Of a DNA stretch of 64,000 nucleotides, positions 26,607-33,871 are shown in pieces. The translations under genes were made by a program, and so were the position numbers. The stretch spans positions 604,891 through 668,890 of the forward strand of contig NZ_VSSB01000001.1 in assembly GCF_008122505.1 (NCBI RefSeq). The letters are read 5' to 3'. Below the pieces are notes generated by a model that was not told the DNA's origin, searched no databases, and saw nothing but the letters and a program-made list of their open reading frames with translations. The DNA is from Agromyces mariniharenae (GTDB lineage Bacteria > Actinomycetota > Actinomycetes > Actinomycetales > Microbacteriaceae). Numbering within the stretch: the stretch's first letter is position 1; every line of letters begins with the position of its first letter.

Positions 26607-29150
26607 TCACGCGAGGGCCAGCTCGACGACGTCGGCGAGCTCCGCCTCGCGTCCGCCTCGACGTGCCGCCTCGAACCGCGACGCCTCAGGCCCCGCCAGC
26701 ATCCGCTCGAGGAACGGCTCGAAGAACGACAGCGGCGAGCGCGTCGGCAGGCCCTTGCGCGTCCGGATGTCCTCAGCCGCGCCGAGCATCCGGCCGGCGC
26801 GCTCGACCTCGCCTGAGGTGGTCGCGACCGCGAACATCCCCTCGAGCGCGTCCGCGAGGCCCTCCTCGTGCCCGATCGTCGACGCGAGGAGGAGCTGCTC
26901 ACCGAAGCACTGGCGGGCGCGTTCGGGTTCGCCGGCCAGCATGTGCGCCCATCCGAGGTGGCTGAGCGCGATCGCCTGGCCGAGCAGGTCGCGGATGCCG
27001 CGCGCCACGGTCAGGCTCGTGTCGAACTGCCTGACGGCATCGTCCGCCCGGCCCTGCGCGAGGCGGACCCGACCGATCATGACTCCGGGCATCGCACCGG
27101 CGAACGCGGTGTCGTACTCCGCGGCGAGGTCGAGGGACCGCCGGGCGCTCTCCTCCACCCCCTCGAGGTCGGGCGGCACCTGTGCGAACTGCGCGACGGC
27201 GAGCGAGGCGAGCGCGAGGGCCTCACCGCGGGGATCGCCCTCACGACGGAAGTGGTCGACGCACCGGCGCATGGTCGGCACGATCGACTCGTCGGACGTG
27301 CTCCAGTACCGGATGGAGTTCCGGCAGTACTCGGCAAGCACCCTCGACCGCTCGCTGAGCTCGACGCCCGGTTCGAGCAGCCGGTCCATCCACGTGACGA
27401 GCTCGCCGGACCGGCCGCCGCCCCACCAGAACGTGTAGAGCGACCAGCCGATCTCCGCGACGGCATCGAACCGACGCGCCGCGAAGAGGTGGTCCACCGC
27501 GGCGCGCACCTCGTCGTGCTCGTCGAGGAGGCGCGTGATCCCCTCGACCTGCCCGCGCCAGGTCGCCGACGCTCCGGCTGCGACGAAGAGCCCGAGGTAG
27601 AAGTCGGCATGCCGCTCCAGCGACGCCGCCAGCCGTCCGGCCTCGGCGAGCCGGTCACGACCGTACTCGCGCACCGTGGCGAGCATCGTGAACCACGCCC
27701 GCGACCCGCGATCCTGTTCGCGGACGAGGCTCCCGTCGACGAGGGCGCCGAGCGCGTCGACGACGTCCACGTCGGCGAGGTCGGCGGCCACCCATTCGAC
27801 GGCGTCGAGGCCGAAGCCCGCGCGGAAGACTCCCAGCCGCACGAGCAGTTCCCGCACGGGTTCCGACAGCAGCTGCGCGCTCCAGTCGATGGTCGCCCGC
27901 AGCGTGCGCTGGCGTTCGGGGAGGTCGCGTGCGCCGCCGACGAGCAGGGGCAGGGCGTGGTCGAGCCGTTCGAGGAGCGCAGCAGGCGTCAGCACCCGAA
28001 GTCGAGCGGCGGCGAGCTCGAGTGCGAGCGGAACGTCGTCGAGGGCGTCGCAGATGGCGACGACCTTCGGCGCGTTGTCGTCGGTGAGCTCGAAGTCGGG
28101 CTTGACCGCACGGGCGCGCTCCACGAACAGCTCCACGGCCTCCGCCGACGGGAGCGGACCGAGCGCCACGGTCTGCTCCCCCCGCACCCTGAGCAGGATC
28201 CTGCTGGTCGCGAGCACGGACGCCGACGACCCGCCGAGCAGCCCGCTGAGCTCGGGCGCGGCGTCGACCACCTGCTCGACGTTGTCGAGCACGAGGAGCA
28301 GCCGCCGTCGGCCGAGCGCGCCGGCGAGCTTCTCCGCGAGCGGCCGGTCGCCGGTGTCGCGGATGCCGAGCGCGTTGGCGACCGCCGCGATCACGAGTCC
28401 CACGTCGAGCACGGGCGCGAGGTCGACGAACACGACGCCGTCGGGGAACGCCGCCTCCACGGCGCGTGCGGCGGCGACCGCGAGGCGACTCTTGCCGATC
28501 CCGCCCGGACCGGTGATGGTCACGAGCCGCTGCCCGTCGTCGGTCAGCATCCTCGCGACGGTCGCGAGTTCGCCCGCTCGGCCGACGAGCCGGGTGAGGG
28601 GCGACGGCGGCCGCACGGGCTCGGTCGAGAACACCTCGGCGGCGGGATCGCCGAGCGAGTCGTGCCGGCCGCCCGCCGCGTCGAACCGTTCGGCGAGCAG
28701 CGTCGCGAGGTCGGCGGTGACCAGATCGGCGAGCTCCGCGGCATCCGTGAACGCGACGTACGAGGCGCCGTCGGCGTCGCGGATGCGGGCGAGCAGGTCG
28801 TCGAGCCGTTCCTGCCGTCGGTCGCTCCGCTTGAGGTAGACGAGCTTCGGGATGTCGGGCGCGACGTTCCACTCGTCTTCGAGGCCCGACACCTGCTCGC
28901 CCGGGGCGATCCACCCGTACTGCTCCCAGTAGATGCCGACGAAGATGTCGCTCTGTCCCAGGTAGGCGCGGTAGAGCTCCCGCGGCGGGTGCGGCCGGGC
29001 GCCGAGCTCGAACATCACGGGCGCCATCGACAGCCGCTCGATCGCGGCACGTGCCGCGCGGCGTTCGGGCGCCAGCTCCTTCAGCGTCGAGCTGACGAAC
29101 ACGCGCAGGCGCTGGTCGGGCGTTCGGATGCCGCCGGCGGCCGGGATCAT
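26607..29150 (-). CDS. DUF4062-STAND NTPase-helical repeat protein, paralog 2
   Basis: 847-aa sister of the preceding protein. The DUF4062 core (RVFVSSTLKELAPERRAARAAIERLSMAPVMFELGARPHPP) is identical in paralog 1. Walker A GPGGIGKS is at 214-221, followed by Walker B (LLLVLD), the ATSRILLRVRGEQ segment and the RQRTLRATIDWSAQLL winged helix. The C-terminal helical repeats are much more diverged but keep a FWWGGG motif. The start ATG at 29150 lies 7 bp after the conserved GAGACT -10. It probably arose by tandem duplication, with the sensor half changing faster than the N-terminal domain. Confidence 0.85.
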   Translation of the reverse strand: MIPAAGGIRTPDQRLRVFVSSTLKELAPERRAARAAIERLSMAPVMFELGARPHPPRELYRAYLGQSDIFVGIYWEQYGWIAPGEQVSGLEDEWNVAPDIPKLVYLKRSDRRQERLDDLLARIRDADGASYVAFTDAAELADLVTADLATLLAERFDAAGGRHDSLGDPAAEVFSTEPVRPPSPLTRLVGRAGELATVARMLTDDGQRLVTITGPGGIGKSRLAVAAARAVEAAFPDGVVFVDLAPVLDVGLVIAAVANALGIRDTGDRPLAEKLAGALGRRRLLLVLDNVEQVVDAAPELSGLLGGSSASVLATSRILLRVRGEQTVALGPLPSAEAVELFVERARAVKPDFELTDDNAPKVVAICDALDDVPLALELAAARLRVLTPAALLERLDHALPLLVGGARDLPERQRTLRATIDWSAQLLSEPVRELLVRLGVFRAGFGLDAVEWVAADLADVDVVDALGALVDGSLVREQDRGSRAWFTMLATVREYGRDRLAEAGRLAASLERHADFYLGLFVAAGASATWRGQVEGITRLLDEHDEVRAAVDHLFAARRFDAVAEIGWSLYTFWWGGGRSGELVTWMDRLLEPGVELSERSRVLAEYCRNSIRYWSTSDESIVPTMRRCVDHFRREGDPRGEALALASLAVAQFAQVPPDLEGVEESARRSLDLAAEYDTAFAGAMPGVMIGRVRLAQGRADDAVRQFDTSLTVARGIRDLLGQAIALSHLGWAHMLAGEPERARQCFGEQLLLASTIGHEEGLADALEGMFAVATTSGEVERAGRMLGAAEDIRTRKGLPTRSPLSFFEPFLERMLAGPEASRFEAARRGGREAELADVVELALA

Positions 29151-29157
29151 GCGTCAC

Positions 29158-29187
29158 AGTCTCGCCGCCCGCTCGCGCAGGTGTCCA
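29158..29187 (-). promoter_or_regulatory. Conserved leaderless promoter of STAND paralog 2
   Basis: Minus-strand TGGACA (29182-29187), an 18-bp spacer and GAGACT (29158-29163) lie 7 bp before the ATG at 29150. GTGC precedes TGGACA, as in paralog 1. There is no Shine-Dalgarno sequence between the -10 and the start, consistent with a leaderless mRNA. Confidence 0.6.
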
Positions 29188-29214
29188 GCACCGCCACTCC
29201 CCCAGAACGGCCGG

Positions 29215-31797
29215 TCAGGGGTTCGCGGGGAGCGGCTCGTCGTGCGCCGTCTCCCGCGACATGGCCAGGGCGATCGCGACGATGTCGTCGAGGTCGGCCG
29301 CGCGGCCGGCCGCACGGCCGACCTCGAGCCGGGCGGCGTCGGGCCCGGCACGCACCCCGTCGAGGATCTTGCCATGGAACAGAAATCGCCGGTTCCAGAA
29401 GAGGTTCTTGCGCTCTCGCAGGACCTCGGCCGCGCCGAAGAGACGTCCCGCCAGCTCGATCTCACCCTGCCGGGCGGCCACGGCGAACAGCCCCTCGAGG
29501 GCGAAGGCCAGTCCTTCGTCGCTTCCGATCTCGGTCGACACCCTGATCTGCTCGCCGAACCGATATCGCGCCTCGTCGAGGTCCTCGGTCAGCACGCCGA
29601 CCCATCCGAGATGGTAGTGGGCGATGCCCTCCCCGAAGCGGTCGTCGATCGACCGCGCACGGTCGATGACCTCCTCGAACCTCCGGCGCGCCACGGCGAA
29701 ATCACGACGGAAGAGCGCGAGGAAGCCGAGCGTCGTGCCGGCGATCCCCTGCCCGAACGGGTCGTCGATCTCGGTCATGAGGGCGTAGGCCCGGTTCGCA
29801 GCACGCACGGCCCCGAAGTAGTCGGGGAAGCGCTTCGCGAGTCGTGCTGCGGCGAGGGCGATGAACACCATTCCCTCACCCCGGCGATCGCCCTCCCTGC
29901 GGAAGACCTTCGCGGCGCTCACCAGCGGCCGGCGAACGCGAATGGGCTCGAGCGACTGCCACGATGCCAGGCTCGAGGAGAAGAATGCCATGATCGCCTG
30001 CGAGCGCGCGGACAGGTCGTGCTCGACGGCCCGGAGCCGGAGGGCCCAGTCAGTCGCCTCGACGATCTGCCCGCCGGCCCACCAGAACCACAGCAGCGAC
30101 CAGAGCACCTCCGTCGCGTCGTCGTTCCGATGCGAGTCGATGAGGTGCTCGATCGCGGCTCGGAGCTCGTCGCGCTCGTCCACCAGCCGCGGCATCCAGA
30201 GTCGCTGCTCCGGCGTCGTCAGTGCTCGCCCGGCACGGTCGGCGAACTCGACGTAGAAGTCCGCGTGAGCGTCGCGGGCCTGCCCGAGGCCGCCGCCGGC
30301 GCTGAGCTCGTCGAGGGCGTACTCCCGAACGGTGGCCGGCATCGTGTACCAGACGCGCTGGCCGTGATCCCGTTCTCGGATCAGGCTCGCCTCGACCAGT
30401 GTGCTGACCGCGTCGAGCGCCTCCGTCGTGTCCTCGTCCTGCGCCATCGAGAGGGCCGCCTCCAGGGCGAAACCGCTCCGGAAGACTCCGAGGCGCAGGA
30501 GCAGGCGTCGTGCATCGTCCCGGAGCAGGCGGACGCTCCACTCGATCGTCGACCGGATCGTGCGTTGGCGCTCGGGGAGGTCGCGCCCGCCGTGGGCCAG
30601 CAGCGGAAGCGCCTCGTCGAGCCGATCGACGAGCGCCTCGGGAGTCATGACGCGCATCCGGGCGGCCGCGAGCTCGAGTGCCAGCGGGACGCCGTCGAGC
30701 GCGGCGACGATCGTGGCGATGTCGCCGGCGTTCGCCCCCGTCCGCTCGAATCCAGGCTTCGCGGCGCGTGCGCGCTCGATGAAGACGGCCTCCGCCGGAG
30801 CCGGCTGGAGCGGACCGAGCTCCACGATGACCTCCCCGTCGAGCCGCAACGGGATACGGCTCGTCGCCAGGATCGCGACGGCCGTGTCGTCGAGGAGACG
30901 ACCGAGATCGGGGGCTGCGTCGACGACCTGCTCGACGTTGTCGAGCACGAGCAGCATGCGGCGATCGCCGAGCGAGATCCGAACGGCGTCGTCGGGCGAG
31001 GTCCCGTCCCTGATGCCCAGGGCCTTGGCCACCGCCGCCATCACGTCGGCCGCGTCCTCGAGTCCGGCGAGCGCGACGAACGCGACGCCGTCCGGAAAGG
31101 ACGCCTCCGACGCCCGGGCAGCTGCCACGGCGAGGCGGCTCTTGCCGATCCCGCCCGGACCCGTGACGGTGACGAGCCGTCGGCCGTCGGCGAGCAGTCG
31201 GGCGAGCTCGGCGGTCTCCCTCTCGCGACCGCGCAGCACCGTCCGCGGCGACGGCAGCCCCACGAGCGCGGTCGACGCGACGTCGGGCTCGGGTTCGGCG
31301 ATCGGCGTGCGCCGCACGTCGGCCGCGCCGAAGCGCTCGGCCAGCAGGGTCGCGAGGTCGGCGGTGACGAGGTCGGCCAGCTCCGCGGCATCCGTGAACG
31401 GCACGTACGAGGCGTGGTCGTCGTCGCGGATCCGCTCGAGCAGGCCCTCCAGCCGCTCCTGGCGGTGCTCGCTGCGCTTCACGTAGATCAGCTTCGGGAT
31501 GTCGGGCGCGAGGTTCCACTCGTCTTCGAGCCCCGAGACCTGCTCGCCCGGCGCGACCCACCCGTACTGCTCCCAGTAGATCGCGACGAAGATGTCGCTC
31601 TGCGCGAGGTACGCCCGGTACAGCTCCTTCGGCGGATGCGGCCGCGCGCCCAGCTCGAACATCACCGGCGCCATGGCGAGCCGCTCGATCGCCGCCCGCA
31701 CGGCACGCCGTTCTTGCGCCAGCTCCTTGAGCGTCGAGCTGACGAACACCCGCAGGCGCTGGTCGGGCGTCCTGATCACGCCGGCGTCCCGGCTCAT
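29215..31797 (-). CDS. DUF4062-STAND NTPase-helical repeat protein, paralog 3
   Basis: 860-aa first member of the tandem triplet and the most diverged. The N-terminus MSRDAGVIRTPDQRLRVFVSS is followed by a DUF4062 domain with SDIFVAIYWEQYGWVAPGEQVSGLEDEW. Walker A GPGGIGKS is at 213-220, Walker B is MLLVLD, and the ATSRIPLRLDGE motif is followed by the RQRTIRSTIEWSVRLL winged helix. The TPR-like half has a FWWAGGQIVEATDW motif and C-terminal AEVLRERKNLFW, aligned with similar endings in the sisters. The start at 31797 is set by the shared promoter and by alignment; a longer in-frame extension to 31956 runs through the inverted repeat and was rejected. Confidence 0.85.
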   Translation of the reverse strand: MSRDAGVIRTPDQRLRVFVSSTLKELAQERRAVRAAIERLAMAPVMFELGARPHPPKELYRAYLAQSDIFVAIYWEQYGWVAPGEQVSGLEDEWNLAPDIPKLIYVKRSEHRQERLEGLLERIRDDDHASYVPFTDAAELADLVTADLATLLAERFGAADVRRTPIAEPEPDVASTALVGLPSPRTVLRGRERETAELARLLADGRRLVTVTGPGGIGKSRLAVAAARASEASFPDGVAFVALAGLEDAADVMAAVAKALGIRDGTSPDDAVRISLGDRRMLLVLDNVEQVVDAAPDLGRLLDDTAVAILATSRIPLRLDGEVIVELGPLQPAPAEAVFIERARAAKPGFERTGANAGDIATIVAALDGVPLALELAAARMRVMTPEALVDRLDEALPLLAHGGRDLPERQRTIRSTIEWSVRLLRDDARRLLLRLGVFRSGFALEAALSMAQDEDTTEALDAVSTLVEASLIRERDHGQRVWYTMPATVREYALDELSAGGGLGQARDAHADFYVEFADRAGRALTTPEQRLWMPRLVDERDELRAAIEHLIDSHRNDDATEVLWSLLWFWWAGGQIVEATDWALRLRAVEHDLSARSQAIMAFFSSSLASWQSLEPIRVRRPLVSAAKVFRREGDRRGEGMVFIALAAARLAKRFPDYFGAVRAANRAYALMTEIDDPFGQGIAGTTLGFLALFRRDFAVARRRFEEVIDRARSIDDRFGEGIAHYHLGWVGVLTEDLDEARYRFGEQIRVSTEIGSDEGLAFALEGLFAVAARQGEIELAGRLFGAAEVLRERKNLFWNRRFLFHGKILDGVRAGPDAARLEVGRAAGRAADLDDIVAIALAMSRETAHDEPLPANP

Positions 31798-31804
31798 GGG
31801 CTTC

Positions 31805-31834
31805 AGTCTCGTGCCACGCCCGCGGACTTGTCCA
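31805..31834 (-). promoter_or_regulatory. Conserved leaderless promoter of STAND paralog 3
   Basis: Minus-strand TGGACA (31829-31834), an 18-bp spacer and GAGACT (31805-31810) lie 7 bp before the ATG at 31797. The surrounding bases differ from the two sister promoters while both hexamers and the spacing are kept, which argues for function. Confidence 0.6.
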
Positions 31835-31869
31835 CGTTTCGCGTCAGCCGGGAGTCTGTGCGCCCGTCC

Positions 31870-31952
31870 GCGAGTTGCAGGAACTTCCGGGCGACACGCC
31901 GCCTCCGCGGGAGTGAACCACGGCGTGTCGTCCGGAAGTTCCTGCAACTCGC
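31870..31952. repeat. 32-bp near-perfect inverted repeat after the glycerate kinase gene
   Basis: The left arm (31870-31901, starting GCGAGTTGCAGGAACTTCC) and right arm (31921-31952) match at 31 of 32 positions, with a 19-nt loop. The single mismatch is a G-T pair that would still pair in RNA. It lies 70 bp downstream of the glycerate kinase stop and upstream of the STAND triplet. It could be a strong terminator, a REP-like palindrome or a remnant of a small mobile repeat. Apart from the paralog 3 promoter, the 225-bp gap shows no gene. Confidence 0.75.
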
Positions 31953-32022
31953 GCACCCGGTCACGGGCGACGAGCGCCGACGAACGTCAGACGAGCCGCC
32001 GAAGGGCCGCCGACCGCCGGAC

Positions 32023-33120
32023 TCAGCCGCGCGTCCGCGCGAGCTCCGCGCCCGCCGCCTCGAGCCACCGCAGCGGCTCCGCCATCGCAGCGACACCGCC
32101 GCCGGCGAGGTCGGCGAGGGCGACGGATGCCGCGAACCCGCGCGGCTCGGCCGTGATCGCCCCGGCGACGAGCGCCGTCGGCGCCCCGGCGTCCCGGGCG
32201 AGCGCGGCCACGACCGTCGGTGCCTTACCCGCCTCGGACTGCCCGTCGAAGCGGCCCTCCCCGGTGATCACGAGGTCCGCGCCGTCGATCGCCTCCCGGA
32301 GGCCGACGGCCTGCGCGACGAGCGCCGCACCGCCGCCCATCGACGCGCCCCAGGCGAGCAGCCCGAAGCCCGTGCCGCCGGCGGCACCCGCGCCCGGTGC
32401 CGCGGCGTACGGCTGCAGCTGCTCGGGCATCAGGTCGGCCAGTCGAGCGAGATTCGCCTCGAGCACGTCGACGGTCGCGGCATCCGCGCCCTTCTGCGGG
32501 CCGAAGATCGCAGCGGCGCCGAGCGGTCCGAGCAGCGGGTTGGTGACGTCGCCGAGGATGACGGCGCCGCCGGGCGGGAGCGGTCGTAGCCCCGTGAGGT
32601 CGACGCGGTCGAGCATCGCCAGGCCGCGATTCCCGAGCGGCACGGGTGCGCCCGACGCGTCGAGGAACCACGCGCCGAGCACCGTGAGTGCGGCAGTGCC
32701 GCCGTCGCTCGACGCGCTGCCGCCGAGCCCGAGCAGCAGCCGTTCGGCGCCGCCCTCGAGCGCCGCCGCGATCGCCTCGCCGAAGCCGGCGCTGTGCGCG
32801 TCGAGCGGCTCGAGCGGATCGAGCAGCGTGATGCCCGAGGTCGCGGCGAGCTCGACGACGCCCGTGCCGTCGGGCAGCAGCACCCACGAGGACTCCACGG
32901 GGTCGGTCACCGGTCCGCGGACGGTGATCGGCATGCGCTGAGCGCCCGGCACGGATGACGCGAAGGCGTCGAGCGTGCCCTCCCCGCCGTCGGCCATGGG
33001 CCGCTCGACGAGGTCGTCGCCGGCGCGCACCGAACGCCATCCGGCCGCGAGGGCGGCCGCGGCATCCGCTGCCGTCGCCGTGCCCTTGAACGAGTCGGGT
33101 GCGATGACGACGCGGGTCAC
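32023..33120 (-). CDS. Glycerate kinase (type I)
   Basis: 365-aa enzyme of the GarK/GlxK family, phosphorylating D-glycerate with ATP. The start reads VIAPDSFKGTATAADAAAAL, the family's signature N-terminus. Also visible are PMADGGEGTLDAF, LLLGLGGSASSDGGTAAL, FGPQKGAD and LVITGEGRFDGQSEAGKAP, all characteristic. The start codon is GTG at 33120, overlapping the upstream ThuA-like stop as GTGA. It is the last gene of the GH42-ThuA operon. That link to a galactosidase is unusual and suggests that the imported compound yields glycerate, for example a glyceryl glycoside. This is inference. Confidence 0.93.
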   Translation of the reverse strand: MTRVVIAPDSFKGTATAADAAAALAAGWRSVRAGDDLVERPMADGGEGTLDAFASSVPGAQRMPITVRGPVTDPVESSWVLLPDGTGVVELAATSGITLLDPLEPLDAHSAGFGEAIAAALEGGAERLLLGLGGSASSDGGTAALTVLGAWFLDASGAPVPLGNRGLAMLDRVDLTGLRPLPPGGAVILGDVTNPLLGPLGAAAIFGPQKGADAATVDVLEANLARLADLMPEQLQPYAAAPGAGAAGGTGFGLLAWGASMGGGAALVAQAVGLREAIDGADLVITGEGRFDGQSEAGKAPTVVAALARDAGAPTALVAGAITAEPRGFAASVALADLAGGGVAAMAEPLRWLEAAGAELARTRG

Positions 33121-33821
33121 GACGCGTCGAAGGTCGGGGCGGGCACGTGCGAGAGCCATTGCAAGGCACGCGCGAGCAGGTCGCGATGCTCGGCGGACTC
33201 GTACGAGCGGACGTCGTGGCCGAGGGCGTCGTAGACGATGCGCGAGCGGCCGAGCTCGCGGGCCCACACGAGCGGATGCCGCATGCCGTCCTCCTCGTGC
33301 TCGGCGATCCGCTCGACGATGCCGTCGAGCCGCAGGCCCGAGTAGCGCTCGTCCAAGACGGTGAAGTCGTCGATCCCCTCGGCGATCACGTGGGTGCCGA
33401 CGACGTGCACGCGGGCCTCGCCGATCTCGGGATGCCACGAGAACCCCTCGATCCAGCGCCCGCCGAGCGCGTGGCCGAAGTCGGGCAGCTCGGGGAGCGT
33501 CGAGGCGGCCGCGTGCATCGCGAGGATGCCGATCCCGCGGTCGAGTGCCGCGTCGAGCCCGGCGGCGGCCGCGTCGAGCTCCTCCCCGGTAGGCTCGGCC
33601 GGCTCGCCCGTACCCTCTGGGAGTGGCGACTCGGGGTCGCCGGCGTTCACGACGAGCAGGTCGGCGTCGCCGAGCGCGGCGAGTCCGGCGAGCAGGTCGT
33701 CGCCCACCTCGACGCGGTAGCCCGCGCCCGCGACGATGCCGGCGAGCGCGGCGCTGGTCTCGTCGAATCGGTGCCAGCGGTCGGCGTAGCGGCCGGAGCC
33801 GCTGAGGATCACGGCGCGCAT
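33117..33821 (-). CDS. ThuA-like domain protein
   Basis: 234-aa cytosolic protein with a ThuA-like, class I glutamine amidotransferase-like fold. It begins MRAVILSGSGRYADRWHRFDETSAAL. GILAMHAAASTLPELPDFGHALGG, with GRWIEGFSWHPE, matches the ThuA core that replaces the amidotransferase nucleophile region. It ends near RIVYDALGHDVRSYESAEHRDLL. GGAGG precedes the ATG at 33821. ThuA proteins occur in trehalose and other sugar catabolic loci (3-keto-sugar chemistry is suspected), but their reaction is not firmly known. It sits between GH42 and glycerate kinase in one operon. Confidence 0.85.
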   Translation of the reverse strand: MRAVILSGSGRYADRWHRFDETSAALAGIVAGAGYRVEVGDDLLAGLAALGDADLLVVNAGDPESPLPEGTGEPAEPTGEELDAAAAGLDAALDRGIGILAMHAAASTLPELPDFGHALGGRWIEGFSWHPEIGEARVHVVGTHVIAEGIDDFTVLDERYSGLRLDGIVERIAEHEEDGMRHPLVWARELGRSRIVYDALGHDVRSYESAEHRDLLARALQWLSHVPAPTFDAS

Positions 33822-33871
33822 GTCACCTCCTCCGCTCTCGCGTGCATCGTAGCCCCGCCGGGCGTCCGCCG

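Noticed and set aside
23904..31797. Reading the three STAND proteins as AfsR/SARP or LuxR-type (LAL) regulators
   Set aside because: No SARP/BTAD DNA-binding domain at the N-terminus and no LuxR helix-turn-helix at the C-terminus; the N-terminus is DUF4062.
31870..31952. Inverted repeat as the end of an insertion sequence
   Set aside because: No transposase gene lies between or beside the arms, the loop is only 19 nt, and no target-site duplication is visible.
31798..31956. N-terminal extension of STAND paralog 3
   Set aside because: It reads through the promoter and the long inverted repeat, and the sister genes have no such extension.
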